Assembly: GCF_014490035.1 (NCBI RefSeq)
Contig: NZ_CP061008.1
Location: forward strand, 3,658,001-3,722,000
DNA length: 64,000 nucleotides
Direction: 5' to 3'
From: Achromobacter xylosoxidans
GTDB lineage: Bacteria > Pseudomonadota > Gammaproteobacteria > Burkholderiales > Burkholderiaceae_B
Shown here: in pieces, positions 23,856 through 33,103 of the stretch
How positions within the stretch are numbered: position 1 is the stretch's first letter
Layout: each line of letters opens with the position of its first letter
Made by a program: the position numbers and the translations under genes
The notes under the pieces: generated by a model
The model's input: only the letters and a program-made list of their open reading frames with translations
Told to the model about the DNA's origin: nothing
The model's database searches: none

Positions 23856-26800
23856 GATTGCTTCTCTTCTTGTTGCGTTGCTTCAACCAGCGGACCTTCG
23901 AGCCAGTCCACCTTCTTCATCTTGCGCAGCACCACGAATTCATCGCGGTTGGCGCCCACCGTGCCGTAGTAGTTGAAGCCGTAGGCCTGCTGGGCGTAGC
24001 CGCCGATCATGTGCGTGGGCTTGAGCACCGTGCGCGTGACCGAGTTATGGATGCCGCCGCGCTTGCCGCTGGTTTCCGCCCCAGGCACGTTCACGATCTT
24101 TTCCTGCGCGTGGTACATCAGGCACATGCCCACCGGCACGCGCTGGCTGACCACCACCCGCGCCGTCAGGGTGCCGTTCACGTTGAAGACTTCGACCCAG
24201 TCGTTGTCGACCAGCCCGGCCTGCTTGGCCTCGGCTTCCGAGATCCACACGTGAGGACCGCCGCGGCTCAGCGTCAGCATGCGCAGGTTGTCCGAGTACG
24301 TGCTGTGGATGCCCCATTTCTGGTGCGGCGTCAGCCAGTTCAGGACCAGTTCCTTCTCGCCGTTCGGGTAGCGGCCCAGCATGGGCGCAACCGTCTTGGT
24401 GTCGATAGCCGGCTTGTACACGCAGGAGCCTTCGCCGAAGTCCAGCATCCAGCGGTGGTCTTGGTAGAACTGCTGGCGGCCGGTCAGCGTGCGCCATGGA
24501 ATCAGCTCGTGCACGTTGGTGTAGCCGGCGTTGTAGCTGACCTCTTCGCTTTCCAGACCCGACCAGGTGGGTGCGGAGATGATCTTGCGCGGCTGCGCCT
24601 GGATGTCGCGGAAGCGGATCTTGTCGTGCTCGCGGCCGACGGCCAGGTGCGCGTGGTCGCGTCCGGTGATCTTGCCCAACGCTTCCCAGGCCTTGACGGA
24701 CACGTGGCCATTGGTCTCGGGCGCGAAAGTCAGGATCATCTCGGCCGCATCGATGGCGGTGTCGAGCTTGGGCCGGCCCTGGCTCACGCCCGGCTCGGTC
24801 ACGGCCTCGTTGATGCCGGCCAGCTCATGCACCTCGTGCTCGGTGTTCCAGTTGATGCCCTTGCCGCCGTTGCCCAGCTTGTCCAGCAGCGGCCCCACCG
24901 AGGTGAACTTGCGGTAGATGTCGTTGTAGTCGCGTTCGACCACCGTCATGTTGGGCGCGGTCTTGCCGGGAACCAGGTCGCATTCGCCCAGCTTCCAGTC
25001 CTTGGGTTCGAAAGCCTGGCCCAGTTCTCCCGGGGTGTCGTGCATCAGCGGGGTCAGCACCACGTCACGGCGTTTGCCCAGGTAGGGGCCGCCGATCTCG
25101 CTGAACTTCTTGGCCAGCAGCTTGTAGATCTCCCAGTCGGTCTTGCTTTCCCACAGCGGCTGCACGGCTTCGCTCAGCGGGTGGATGAAGGGGTGCATGT
25201 CCGACGTATTGAGGTCGTCCTTTTCATACCAGGTGGCCGTGGGCAGCACGATGTCGCCATAAAGGCAGGTGGTGCTCATGCGGAAGTCCAGCACCGTCAG
25301 CAGGTCCAGCTTGCCTTCGGCGGCGTCTTCCTGATACTGCACCTCGGTGGGCTTGATCGCTTCGGCTTCGTCGCCGAACACCGCGTTCTGCGTGCCCAGC
25401 AGGTATTTCAGGAAGTACTCGTGGCCCTTGCCGCTGGAGCCCAGGATGTTGGAGCGCCACACGAACATGTTGCGCGGGAAGTTGGCCGGGTCGTCGGGGT
25501 TCTCGCAGGACATGCGCAGTTCGCCCGACTTCAGCTGTTCGGCCACGTAAGCCACCGGGTCCTTGCCCTGGCTTTCGGCCTGCGCCACCACGTCCAGCGG
25601 ATTGGTGCGCAATTGCGGCGCCGACGGCAGCCAGCCCATGCGCTCGGCGCGGGCGTTCAGGTCGATCATGCTGAGGTCGCCATAGCGGCCACGGTCCGCC
25701 GTCGGGCCCAGGATCTCCTGGACGTTCAGCTTTTCATGGCGCCACTGGCTGGTGTGCGCATAGAAGAACGACGTGCCGTTCATCTGGCGCGGCGGGCGGA
25801 CCCAGTCGGCGGCGAAGGCCAGCGGCGCCCAGCCGAACTGCGGGCGCAGCTTTTCCTGGCCCACGTAGTGCGCCCAGCCGCCGCCGCTCTTGCCGACGCA
25901 ACCGCACATCATCAGCATGTTGATGATGCCGCGGTAGATCATGTCCATGTGGTACCAGTGGTTCAGGCCGGCGCCGACGATCACCATGGACTTGCCTTCG
26001 GTGTCGTGGGCGTTCTGCGCGAACTCGCGCGCCACCTGGATGACCTGCGCGCGCGGCACGCCGGTGTGCTTTTCCTGCCAGGCGGGCGTGTAAGGCACGT
26101 CATCGTCATAGGAGCTGGCGACGTTGCCGCCGCCCAGGCCGCGGTCCAGGCCGTAGTTGGCCATCTGCAGGTCGTACACCGTGGCCACAAGGGCCTCGCT
26201 GCCGTCGGCCAGGCGGATGCGGCGCGCAGGCACATTGCGCACCTGCAGCTCGCCATGCTCGCTGCCGAAATACGGGAAGCCCACGCCGACCACGGCGTCG
26301 GACTGATCCAGCAGGCTCAGCGCGGGTTCGATCTCGCGGCCGCTGCCGCCGTCCTTGGACTCCAGGTTCCAACGGCCGACCTTCTCGCCGCCGTTGACCG
26401 CGCCCTCGCCCCAGCGAAAACCGATGCTGCCATTGGGCGCGACCAGGTCGCCGGTCTTGGCGTCCAGCACCAGCGTCTTCCAGTCGGGGTTGTTCTGTTC
26501 GCCCAGGGCGCCGTCCAGATGCGAGGCGCGCAGGAAGTGGTCCGGCGCGTGGAAGCCGTCGCGCTCCTTCAACAGCACCAGCATCGGCATGTCGGTGTAG
26601 CGGCGCACGTAGTCGCGGAAGTATTCCGATGCGCCGGAGAGATGGAATTCCTTCAGGATCACATGGCCCATGGCCATGGCGAGCGCGGCATCCGTGCCCT
26701 GCTTGGGCGCCAGCCAGATGTCGCCGAACTTGACCATTTCGCCGAAGTCGCTGGACACGGCCACCGTCTTGGTGCCCTTGTAGCGGACCTCGGTGTAGAA

Positions 26801-27595
26801 GTGCGCGTCGGGCGTGCGGGTCTGGGGCACGTTGGAGCCCCACACCATCAGGTAGGTCGAGTTGTACCAGTCGGCCGATTCCGGCACGTCGGTCTGTTCG
26901 CCCCAGATCTGCGGGCTGGCGGGCGGCAGGTCGCAGTACCAGTCGTAAAAACTCAGGCAGGCGCCGCCCAGCAGGCTGAGATAGCGCGCGCCTGCCGCAT
27001 AGCTGACCATGGACATGGCCGGGATCGGCGAAAAGCCGATCACGCGGTCAGGGCCGAACTTCTTGATCGTGAGCGCGTTGGCGGCGGCCACGATCTCCAT
27101 CGCCGTGTCCCAGTCCGCACGCACGAAGCCGCCCAGTCCGCGCACGGCCTTGTAGCGCTTGGCGCGCTTGGGATCTTGGCTGATCCATTCCCAGGCCGCG
27201 ATCGGGTCCATGGTCTTGCGCGCCTCGCGCCACATTTCCATGAGGCGGCCGCGGATCATCGGATACTTCACGCGCTGCGCCGAGTAGACGTACCAGCTGT
27301 AGGAGGCGCCTCGCGGACAGCCGCGGGGTTCATGGTTGGGCAGGTCCGGCCGCGTGCGCGGGTAGTCGGTCTGCTGGGTTTCCCAGGTGATCAGGCCGTT
27401 CTTGACGTAGACCTTCCAGGAGCAGGAGCCGGTGCAGTTCACGCCGTGCGTCGAACGCACCACCTTGTCATGCTGCCAGCGGGCGCGGTAGGCGTTCTCC
27501 CACTTGCGGTCCTCGTTGACCGTTTCGCCGTGACCGTCCGCGAAGGTGGATTTCACCCGCGACATGAACTTCAAGCGGTCCAGAAAATGGCTCAT
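23852..27595 (-). CDS. narG: Respiratory nitrate reductase, alpha (catalytic) subunit NarG
   Basis: 1247-residue Mo-bisMGD subunit that reduces nitrate to nitrite on the cytoplasmic side. The FS0 cluster ligands are H50, C54, C58 and C93 (STHGVNCTGSCSW, RGCPRG). The molybdenum-ligand aspartate is D222 in YDWYCDLPPASP. The start at 27595 has GGAG eight bases upstream. Length and motifs match E. coli NarG closely. First gene of narGHJI. The 154-bp gap upstream holds a two-part motif shared with narK1, so it probably has its own promoter in addition to read-through from narK2. Confidence 0.97.
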   Translation of the reverse strand: MSHFLDRLKFMSRVKSTFADGHGETVNEDRKWENAYRARWQHDKVVRSTHGVNCTGSCSWKVYVKNGLITWETQQTDYPRTRPDLPNHEPRGCPRGASYSWYVYSAQRVKYPMIRGRLMEMWREARKTMDPIAAWEWISQDPKRAKRYKAVRGLGGFVRADWDTAMEIVAAANALTIKKFGPDRVIGFSPIPAMSMVSYAAGARYLSLLGGACLSFYDWYCDLPPASPQIWGEQTDVPESADWYNSTYLMVWGSNVPQTRTPDAHFYTEVRYKGTKTVAVSSDFGEMVKFGDIWLAPKQGTDAALAMAMGHVILKEFHLSGASEYFRDYVRRYTDMPMLVLLKERDGFHAPDHFLRASHLDGALGEQNNPDWKTLVLDAKTGDLVAPNGSIGFRWGEGAVNGGEKVGRWNLESKDGGSGREIEPALSLLDQSDAVVGVGFPYFGSEHGELQVRNVPARRIRLADGSEALVATVYDLQMANYGLDRGLGGGNVASSYDDDVPYTPAWQEKHTGVPRAQVIQVAREFAQNAHDTEGKSMVIVGAGLNHWYHMDMIYRGIINMLMMCGCVGKSGGGWAHYVGQEKLRPQFGWAPLAFAADWVRPPRQMNGTSFFYAHTSQWRHEKLNVQEILGPTADRGRYGDLSMIDLNARAERMGWLPSAPQLRTNPLDVVAQAESQGKDPVAYVAEQLKSGELRMSCENPDDPANFPRNMFVWRSNILGSSGKGHEYFLKYLLGTQNAVFGDEAEAIKPTEVQYQEDAAEGKLDLLTVLDFRMSTTCLYGDIVLPTATWYEKDDLNTSDMHPFIHPLSEAVQPLWESKTDWEIYKLLAKKFSEIGGPYLGKRRDVVLTPLMHDTPGELGQAFEPKDWKLGECDLVPGKTAPNMTVVERDYNDIYRKFTSVGPLLDKLGNGGKGINWNTEHEVHELAGINEAVTEPGVSQGRPKLDTAIDAAEMILTFAPETNGHVSVKAWEALGKITGRDHAHLAVGREHDKIRFRDIQAQPRKIISAPTWSGLESEEVSYNAGYTNVHELIPWRTLTGRQQFYQDHRWMLDFGEGSCVYKPAIDTKTVAPMLGRYPNGEKELVLNWLTPHQKWGIHSTYSDNLRMLTLSRGGPHVWISEAEAKQAGLVDNDWVEVFNVNGTLTARVVVSQRVPVGMCLMYHAQEKIVNVPGAETSGKRGGIHNSVTRTVLKPTHMIGGYAQQAYGFNYYGTVGANRDEFVVLRKMKKVDWLEGPLVEATQQEEKQS

Positions 27596-27679
27596 TCTCT
27601 ATTCTCCAAGAGCGCCGGCCCCGCCGGCGCGTACTGCGATCGATGCTGTTGAATCCATTGTGGGCGCGGCCCGCCTGCC

Positions 27680-27728
27680 GGACCATTCGCCGGTGGCACA
27701 GGCCGGGCGCGGCAGAATGACTAGTCAC
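27680..27728 (-). promoter_or_regulatory. Two-part motif upstream of narG
   Basis: Minus strand: GTGACTAGTCA (27728-27718), 26 bp, then GGCGAATGGTCCG (27691-27679). The same two words with exactly the same 26-bp spacing occur upstream of narK1. The palindrome has a 2-bp centre, so it is not an FNR box (4-bp centre), and it does not read as a NarL heptamer pair. Probably a shared promoter or activator site about 85-135 bp upstream of the narG start. Confidence 0.55.
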
Positions 27729-27749
27729 TCCGGCCGCGTCCGCTACGCG

Positions 27750-29138
27750 CTAGCAAGGCACCGGCGCATTGCGGCGGGCGTAGTACCACCAGGTGATGAC
27801 CATGCAAGTGGCGTAGAACCCGATGAAGCAATACAGGGCGGCCTGCACGCTGCCGGTCATCTCGAGCGAGGTGCCGAAGCTGCGCGGGATGAAGAAGCCG
27901 CCGTATGCGCCGATCGCGCCCGAGAAGCCCAGCACCGCGGCCGATTCCTTGGCGGCGTCCGCCTGGGCCTGCTTCTGAGCGGCGGCACCCTTGCCTTCGG
28001 CCGCCTGCGTGCGTTCGCGCAGGAAGATCACGGGAATCATGCGGAAGGTCGAGCCGTTGCCCACGCCGGTCAGCGCGAACAGCACGATGAACATGGCCAG
28101 GAAGCCGTTGAAATTGCCGGCCTGCCCGGCGACCGGCAGGAACGTCACCACGCCCAGCACCGCCGCGATCATGGCCGCGAAGGTGAACAGCGTGACGCGC
28201 GCGCCGCCCAGCTTGTCCGACACCCAGCCGCCAAACGGCCGCGTCAGCGACCCCACCAGCGGGCCCAGGAAGGCATAGGCCATGGGGTCGACCTGCGGGA
28301 ACAGCGTCTTGGTCAGCATGGCGAAGCCCGCCGAGAAGCCGATGAAGGAGCCGAAGGTGCCCACGTACAGCCAGCACATCAGCCAGTTGTGCTTGCGCTT
28401 GAAAATGACGGCCTGGTCCGCGAACGAGGCGCGGGCGTCGGCGATGTCGTTCATGCCGAACCATGCCGCGATCGAGGCCAGCGCAATCGGGATCACCCAG
28501 ATGAAGCCGGCGTTCTGCAGCCACAGATTCTGCTGCGCGCCATTGGCGTTGATGACCTGGGGCTCGCCGCCCGCCACGCCGAACACGCCGATGGAAATCA
28601 CCACCGGCACCACGAACTGCACCAGGGAAACGCCCAGGTTGCCGATGCCGGCATTCAGCCCGGTGGCCAGGCCCTTCTTCTCCTTGGGGAAGAAGAAGCT
28701 GATGTTGGCCATGCTGGAGCTGAAGTTGCCGCCCCCCAGGCCGCACAGCAGCGCCAGGATCAGCAGGGTCGGGAACGAGGTGGTTGGGTCGCGCAGGGCG
28801 AAGCCCATGCCGAGCGCCGGGATCAGCAGCGAGGCCGTGGAGATGGCCGTCCACTTGCGCCCGCCGAACACCGGCACCAGAAAGGAATAGAAGATGCGCA
28901 GGGTCGCGCCCGACAGCGCGGGCAACGCCGTCAGCCAGAACATCTGGTTCTTGGACAGCATGAAGCCGGCGCGGTCCAGGTTGACCACCACCACGCTCCA
29001 CAGCATCCAGATGCTGAACGCCAGCATCAGCGCCGGAATGGAGATCCAGAGATTGCGGTTGGCGACGCGGGCGCCGGTCTGCTTCCAGAAGCCGGGATTA
29101 TCCGGCTCCCAGCGCGCAAGGACTTGAGTGGAAGACAT
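27750..29138 (-). CDS. narK2: Nitrate/nitrite transporter NarK2-type (MFS)
   Basis: 462-residue major-facilitator transporter with about 12 TM helices. The two nitrate signature loops of the NNP family are visible: GLGGGNFSSSMANISFFFP in TM5 and GVGNGSTFRMIPVIF in TM11. It most resembles the NarK2 (nitrate/nitrite antiporter) type, with a longer N-terminus and a charged loop AAEGKGAAAQKQAQ near residue 385. It brings nitrate to the cytoplasmic face of NarG and exports nitrite. It lies 10 bp after narK1 and 154 bp before narG. Confidence 0.93.
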   Translation of the reverse strand: MSSTQVLARWEPDNPGFWKQTGARVANRNLWISIPALMLAFSIWMLWSVVVVNLDRAGFMLSKNQMFWLTALPALSGATLRIFYSFLVPVFGGRKWTAISTASLLIPALGMGFALRDPTTSFPTLLILALLCGLGGGNFSSSMANISFFFPKEKKGLATGLNAGIGNLGVSLVQFVVPVVISIGVFGVAGGEPQVINANGAQQNLWLQNAGFIWVIPIALASIAAWFGMNDIADARASFADQAVIFKRKHNWLMCWLYVGTFGSFIGFSAGFAMLTKTLFPQVDPMAYAFLGPLVGSLTRPFGGWVSDKLGGARVTLFTFAAMIAAVLGVVTFLPVAGQAGNFNGFLAMFIVLFALTGVGNGSTFRMIPVIFLRERTQAAEGKGAAAQKQAQADAAKESAAVLGFSGAIGAYGGFFIPRSFGTSLEMTGSVQAALYCFIGFYATCMVITWWYYARRNAPVPC

Positions 29139-29148
29139 AGGGATACTC

Positions 29149-30426
29149 TCAGGAGGTGGTGGAAGGAGAGACGGCGTGTTGCCGGGCGATGGCCGCGCTT
29201 TCCGGCCGGAAACTGAAATGCATGAAGATGAGGGAGACGCAGACGGTGCCGTACAGCAGCATGAAGGCGCTGGAGCGGACGCCCGTCAGGTCGAGCAGAA
29301 CCCCGAACATGATCGGCAGCACGAAGCCGCCCAGGCCGCCGGCCAGGCCGACGATGCCGGACACGGCGCCGATGTTTTCGCCGAACTCGTCCGAGATGAA
29401 CTTGAAGACCGAGGCCTTGCCGATGGCCATGGCGATGCCGACCACGAACAGCAGCACGGTGAAGGTGACCGGTCCCAGCGCAATGCCGAAGCTGCGCGGG
29501 CCGTTGGCCGTTGCGATGGTGAATTCCGTTTGCGGATAGCTCAGCAGGAAGAACGCGACCCAGCACACCCACATCACCCACCAGGTGGTCTTGTAGGCGC
29601 CGTAGCGGTCGGAGATCCAGCCGCCCACCGCGCGCAGCACGCCGCCGGGCAGGGAAAAGCAGGCCGCCAGCAACGCCGCCAGCTTCATGTCGAAGCCGTA
29701 TTCGCCGATGTAGTACTTGGTCATCCACAGCGCCAGCGCCACGTAGCCGCCGAACACCACCGAGTAGTACTGGCAATAGCGCCAGACGCGCGGGTCCTTC
29801 AGCATGGCCATCTGCGCCGACAGGCTGGCGCCGCTCTTGACGCGGTGCGAGGGGTCGGAAGAAGAGAACAGCCAGAACAGGATGGCGGTGACCAGCAACG
29901 CCACGGCATAGACCTGGGGCACGATGACCCAGGCCCCGCCCGCCGCCGCGATCAGCGCGGGGGCCACGAACTTGGTGATGGCCGAGCCCGAGTTGCCGGC
30001 GCCGAACACGCCCATCGCCAGGCCCTGCTTGTTGCGCGGGAACCAGCGCGCCACGTAGGGCGTACCCACCGAGAACGAGCCGCCCGTCAGGCCGACAAAC
30101 AGCGCCAGCACCAGGAACTGCCAGTATTCGGTGGCGTAGGACAGCAGCCAGATCGGCACCACCGCCAGCAGCATCAGGATGAAGAACACCGGCCGCCCGC
30201 CGTAGCGGTCGGTCCAGATGCCCAGCGGCACCCGCACCAGCGAACCGGTCAGCACCGGCATGGCGGCCAGCAGGCCGAACTCGGTTTCAGACAGGCCCAG
30301 TTGCTGCTTGATGGGAATGCCCAGCACCGCAAAGATCATCCACACCGCGAAACAGATGGTGAAGGCGAATGTGCTTGAAATCAGGACCCGCATCGGCGCG
30401 CCGGCGGAAGGTTGACTTGCTGCCAT
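29149..30426 (-). CDS. narK1: Nitrate transporter NarK1-type (MFS)
   Basis: 425 residues from the ATG at 30426; a GTG at 30447 is the other option. MFS transporter of the nitrate porter family with about 12 TM helices. Signature segments: GLTGGSFSVGTPYVARWFP in TM5 and the TM11 region GENIGAVSGIVGLAGGLGG. It resembles the NarK1 (nitrate/proton symporter) type, which complements the NarK2 antiporter encoded next. First gene of the narK1-narK2-narGHJI block, divergent from nnrS. Confidence 0.92.
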   Translation of the reverse strand: MAASQPSAGAPMRVLISSTFAFTICFAVWMIFAVLGIPIKQQLGLSETEFGLLAAMPVLTGSLVRVPLGIWTDRYGGRPVFFILMLLAVVPIWLLSYATEYWQFLVLALFVGLTGGSFSVGTPYVARWFPRNKQGLAMGVFGAGNSGSAITKFVAPALIAAAGGAWVIVPQVYAVALLVTAILFWLFSSSDPSHRVKSGASLSAQMAMLKDPRVWRYCQYYSVVFGGYVALALWMTKYYIGEYGFDMKLAALLAACFSLPGGVLRAVGGWISDRYGAYKTTWWVMWVCWVAFFLLSYPQTEFTIATANGPRSFGIALGPVTFTVLLFVVGIAMAIGKASVFKFISDEFGENIGAVSGIVGLAGGLGGFVLPIMFGVLLDLTGVRSSAFMLLYGTVCVSLIFMHFSFRPESAAIARQHAVSPSTTS

Positions 30427-30484
30427 GGTTACTCTCGCTTTACTCACGAAGACATGTGGCTAGCCTAGGCATGGCGGGCCTTGC

Positions 30485-30533
30485 GGACCATTCGCCAGCC
30501 GACCAGAAGCCCCGTGCCGATGTGACTAGTCAC
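30485..30533 (-). promoter_or_regulatory. Two-part motif upstream of narK1
   Basis: Minus strand: GTGACTAGTCAC (30533-30522, a perfect 12-bp palindrome), then 26 bp to GGCGAATGGTCCG (30496-30484). This is the second copy of the element found upstream of narG, 58-107 bp from the narK1 start. The identical spacing makes chance unlikely. Regulator unknown. Confidence 0.55.
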
Positions 30534-30553
30534 CCCTTTCTTGCCGGCCCGGC

Positions 30554-30567
30554 TTGCGCTGGATCAA
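30554..30567. promoter_or_regulatory. FNR/Anr-like box between narK1 and nnrS
   Basis: TTGCG-CTGG-ATCAA matches TTGAT-N4-ATCAA at 8 of 10 positions. It lies 94 bp upstream of the nnrS ATG, with a TAATAT hexamer 33 bp further on at 30601-30606, and 128 bp from the narK1 start. Anaerobic or NO-responsive control of nnrS, and perhaps narK1, is expected from this family of sites. Confidence 0.5.
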
Positions 30568-30660
30568 GCGGCCGCGCTGGCGGCAAAGCGCCGGACGCAT
30601 TAATATGCATTTCAAATACACCTTTAAAAGCGAAGCCGAAACGGCGCCGCGACTACCCAC

Positions 30661-31911
30661 ATGAGCACGCTGCTTAGCATCGAAGAGCCGGCGGCGGCCC
30701 CCCGCCGCGCAAAGCCCCAATGGAGCGCCTTCACGGAAATGGGCTTCCGGCCGCTATACCTGGCCGGCTGCTTCTGGGCGCTGGCGTCCGTGCTGCTGTG
30801 GGTGCATGCCCCTGCCCGCTTGACGGGCGTGTTGAACGGCATGTTCTGGCATGCGCACGAAATGCTGTGGGGCTTCGTCGCCACCATCGCGGTCGGCTTC
30901 CTGCTGACGGCAGGCGCCAACTGGACCGGCAAGAACCCCTTGCGCGGCACGCCTCTGGCGGTCCTGTGCGCGGTGTGGATCGTGGCACGCGCGGGCTATC
31001 TCGTGCCAGGACGCCCGGCCTTCGTGGTGGCCGCGTCGGCGGATCTGCTGTTCTTCCTGTGGGCCGCGGGCGCGCTGGGCCGAGCCGTCGCCGTCACGCG
31101 CAATCAACGCAATTACGGCATTCCCTTCCTGCTGCTGGGCCTGGCCGCCACCGACGCGCTCTACCTCTGGGCCTCGGTCCAGGGCGACTACTTCGCACTG
31201 ATGCGCTACTTCAACGCCGGCCTGCTGTGCATGGCGGTGCTGACGCTGCTGATCGCGCGCCGCGTCATCCCCTTCTTCGCCAAGCGCGCCGTTGCGGGGC
31301 TGGACATCCCGCCGCACACCCGCAGCGGCCACTGGCAACTGGGCACGGGCATCGTCGCCATCGCCTGCCTGCTTGCCGGCCAGCCGCAAGTCGCCGCGCT
31401 GGCATTGGCCGCGACCGGGCTGATCGCCCTGGCGCAATGGGTATCGTGGAAGCCCTGGGCGGTACGCAAGGTGCCGCTGCTATGGATTCTGTACGCGGGG
31501 TACGGCGGCCTGGGCATCGGCCTTCTGGTGGGCGCGGCGCAACTGGCCGGCTACGTGCTGCGGCCCGCCTGGCCCGCCCACGTGATCGGCGTGGCCGGAT
31601 TCTCGGTGCTGATCCTGGGCATGGTCACGCGCACCGCGCTCGGCCACCTGGGCCGGCCGTTGCAGACTGACCGCAGCATGGTGCTGAGCTATGCGCTGAT
31701 GATTCTGGCAGCCCTGCTGCGCCTGGCCGCCCTGCTCCCGACCGCCGCCGCCATCGGCTTCCTGCACGCCTCGGCCACCGCCTGGGCGCTAGCCTTCGCG
31801 CTGTACCTGTGGCGCTTCTTCCCGATGATGATCCGGCCGCGGGCCGATGCGGGCAAGACCGCAGCGCCAGTGATGAAGGTGGTGGCGGTCGGGCGGCGTC
31901 CGGCCGCCTGA
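30661..31911 (+). CDS. nnrS: NnrS family membrane protein (nitric oxide stress/denitrification)
   Basis: 416-residue integral membrane protein with about 12 TM segments. It shows NnrS marks: GFRPLYLAGCFWA near the start, MFWHAHEMLWGF (about 61-72) with histidines thought to bind heme and copper, and conserved RRVIPFF and TRTALGHLGR segments. NnrS proteins relieve nitric-oxide stress and are controlled by NO or FNR-type regulators. Divergent from narK1 with an FNR-like box between. The only NO-related gene in the window; no nitrite or NO reductase is present here. Confidence 0.9.
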   Translation: MSTLLSIEEPAAAPRRAKPQWSAFTEMGFRPLYLAGCFWALASVLLWVHAPARLTGVLNGMFWHAHEMLWGFVATIAVGFLLTAGANWTGKNPLRGTPLAVLCAVWIVARAGYLVPGRPAFVVAASADLLFFLWAAGALGRAVAVTRNQRNYGIPFLLLGLAATDALYLWASVQGDYFALMRYFNAGLLCMAVLTLLIARRVIPFFAKRAVAGLDIPPHTRSGHWQLGTGIVAIACLLAGQPQVAALALAATGLIALAQWVSWKPWAVRKVPLLWILYAGYGGLGIGLLVGAAQLAGYVLRPAWPAHVIGVAGFSVLILGMVTRTALGHLGRPLQTDRSMVLSYALMILAALLRLAALLPTAAAIGFLHASATAWALAFALYLWRFFPMMIRPRADAGKTAAPVMKVVAVGRRPAA

Positions 31912-31914
31912 GCC

Positions 31915-32751
31915 TCAGCCGCGCCCTTCGCGCCGGCGCGTGGCCGCGAGCTGCTGCTTCATGGCCTTGAGCCAGGCCTTGACCTGCTGCATGTCCACGA
32001 ACTGCGACAACTCGAACTCGAGTTCGCCTATGTATTCCTCGGCATCGGCGATCTCCGCGTCCAGGTCTTCCATCAGGTCGGCAGGATCTATGGACTGCGC
32101 GGGATCGAAATGGTATTTGGCCTTGAAGCCGTCTTCCGCGGCCGCGATGTCGCCGGCCAACACGGCGAGCTGCGCGTCCAGCGCCTGGTTGTACTGCGCG
32201 TAGCGTTCCTCATCGACGCCAGCCAGCCCATCCGGACCGGCAGCCGCCAAGGCGTCGATTTCCGCCAGCGTCTCGGGCGCCGGCGCAGCCCGGCCGGCCG
32301 CCGCCTGGGCCGGCGGCGCTTCGACTTCGACCCCGCCCTCGTCCTGTACGTCTTCCGCGCTGGCGTCGTAATCCGAGCCGGCATGCTTGAGATACAAGGC
32401 CTTCAGCCTGTCCGTGTCGCACTCGGCCGGCGTGCCGTCCAGCACGATGACGTCCAGCGTCTCCTGCGCCAGCTGCGCGGCAATTTCGGATGCCAGGGCG
32501 CGTTCCGCCTTGGTCAGCTCCTTCTGCTTGCAGGCGTGGTCGAAGCAGGCCACCAGCTTGGCCTTCAGTTCGACCTCGACCGTCTCCAGCGGCGCCAGCA
32601 CGTCCTCGTATTTCTTCTGGTATTCGGGCAGCACGGCCTGCCACCCCCGCAGGCGGGCGCGCTGCTCTTCTAGCGTGCGCGCGAGCGACTCGAATCGCTG
32701 GCGCTGCGGCGTTCCGGATGCCGGCAGCGCGGCGGACGTGTTTTCTTGCAT
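31915..32751 (-). CDS. Hypothetical acidic coiled-coil protein
   Basis: 278 residues from the ATG at 32751. No family recognised. It has long helical, heptad-like segments (LARTLEEQRARLRGWQAVLPEYQKK near the N-terminus, LDAEIADAEEYIGELEFEL near the C-terminus) around a low-complexity Ala/Pro/Glu linker (about 155-180). No signal peptide or TM segment, so probably cytoplasmic and scaffold-like. The stop is 3 bp from the convergent nnrS stop. It heads away from two other small unknown proteins on the same strand. Confidence 0.6.
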   Translation of the reverse strand: MQENTSAALPASGTPQRQRFESLARTLEEQRARLRGWQAVLPEYQKKYEDVLAPLETVEVELKAKLVACFDHACKQKELTKAERALASEIAAQLAQETLDVIVLDGTPAECDTDRLKALYLKHAGSDYDASAEDVQDEGGVEVEAPPAQAAAGRAAPAPETLAEIDALAAAGPDGLAGVDEERYAQYNQALDAQLAVLAGDIAAAEDGFKAKYHFDPAQSIDPADLMEDLDAEIADAEEYIGELEFELSQFVDMQQVKAWLKAMKQQLAATRRREGRG

Positions 32752-32812
32752 GGAGAGAACCTGGGCAGGCGGCGCCTGGAGCGCCTTGAAATGATCGGAG
32801 CGCCATTTTAGG

Positions 32813-33019
32813 TTACCTGTCGGCCGAACCCTCGGCGGCGTTGTCCTTGGCCGTCGTGTCGGCGGGTTCGATGTCCTCGTCGGGCACCTCGTCGCCCTGA
32901 GCGCTGTCACTGGCGTCGTCCGGGTTCACCGGCGGCGGCCGCTGGACGGCAGTCCCGGGCGGCGGCACGGACGCCATCGTTATCGGATGCAAGGCCAACT
33001 CGAATTGGATCTGGGGCAT
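32813..33019 (-). CDS. Small acidic hypothetical protein
   Basis: 68 residues from the ATG at 33019 (AGGTG upstream); in-frame starts further upstream reach 33097. N-terminal half MPQIQFELALHPIT looks folded. The C-terminal half is a low-complexity acidic tail rich in Asp, Glu, Ala and Pro (DDASDSAQGDEVPDEDIEP). No known family. Supported only by the frame, its place in a run of same-strand genes and composition. Confidence 0.4.
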   Translation of the reverse strand: MPQIQFELALHPITMASVPPPGTAVQRPPPVNPDDASDSAQGDEVPDEDIEPADTTAKDNAAEGSADR

Positions 33020-33103
33020 CACGGCACCTATCAGGAAATGCGGCGAAATCCGCCGCAGCCCGGTATTAGCAAGCGCCATGCCACCAAGCCAGCGCAAGAG
33101 GCA

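Noticed and set aside
23858..27652. Very long open frame on the plus strand opposite narG
   Set aside because: It exactly shadows narG, has Arg/Ala/His-rich composition with no recognisable domain, and is explained by high GC at third codon positions.
27718..27727. TGACTAGTCA as an FNR box
   Set aside because: The arms are separated by 2 bp, whereas FNR-type sites need TTGAT-N4-ATCAA; the outer T/A bases also do not match.
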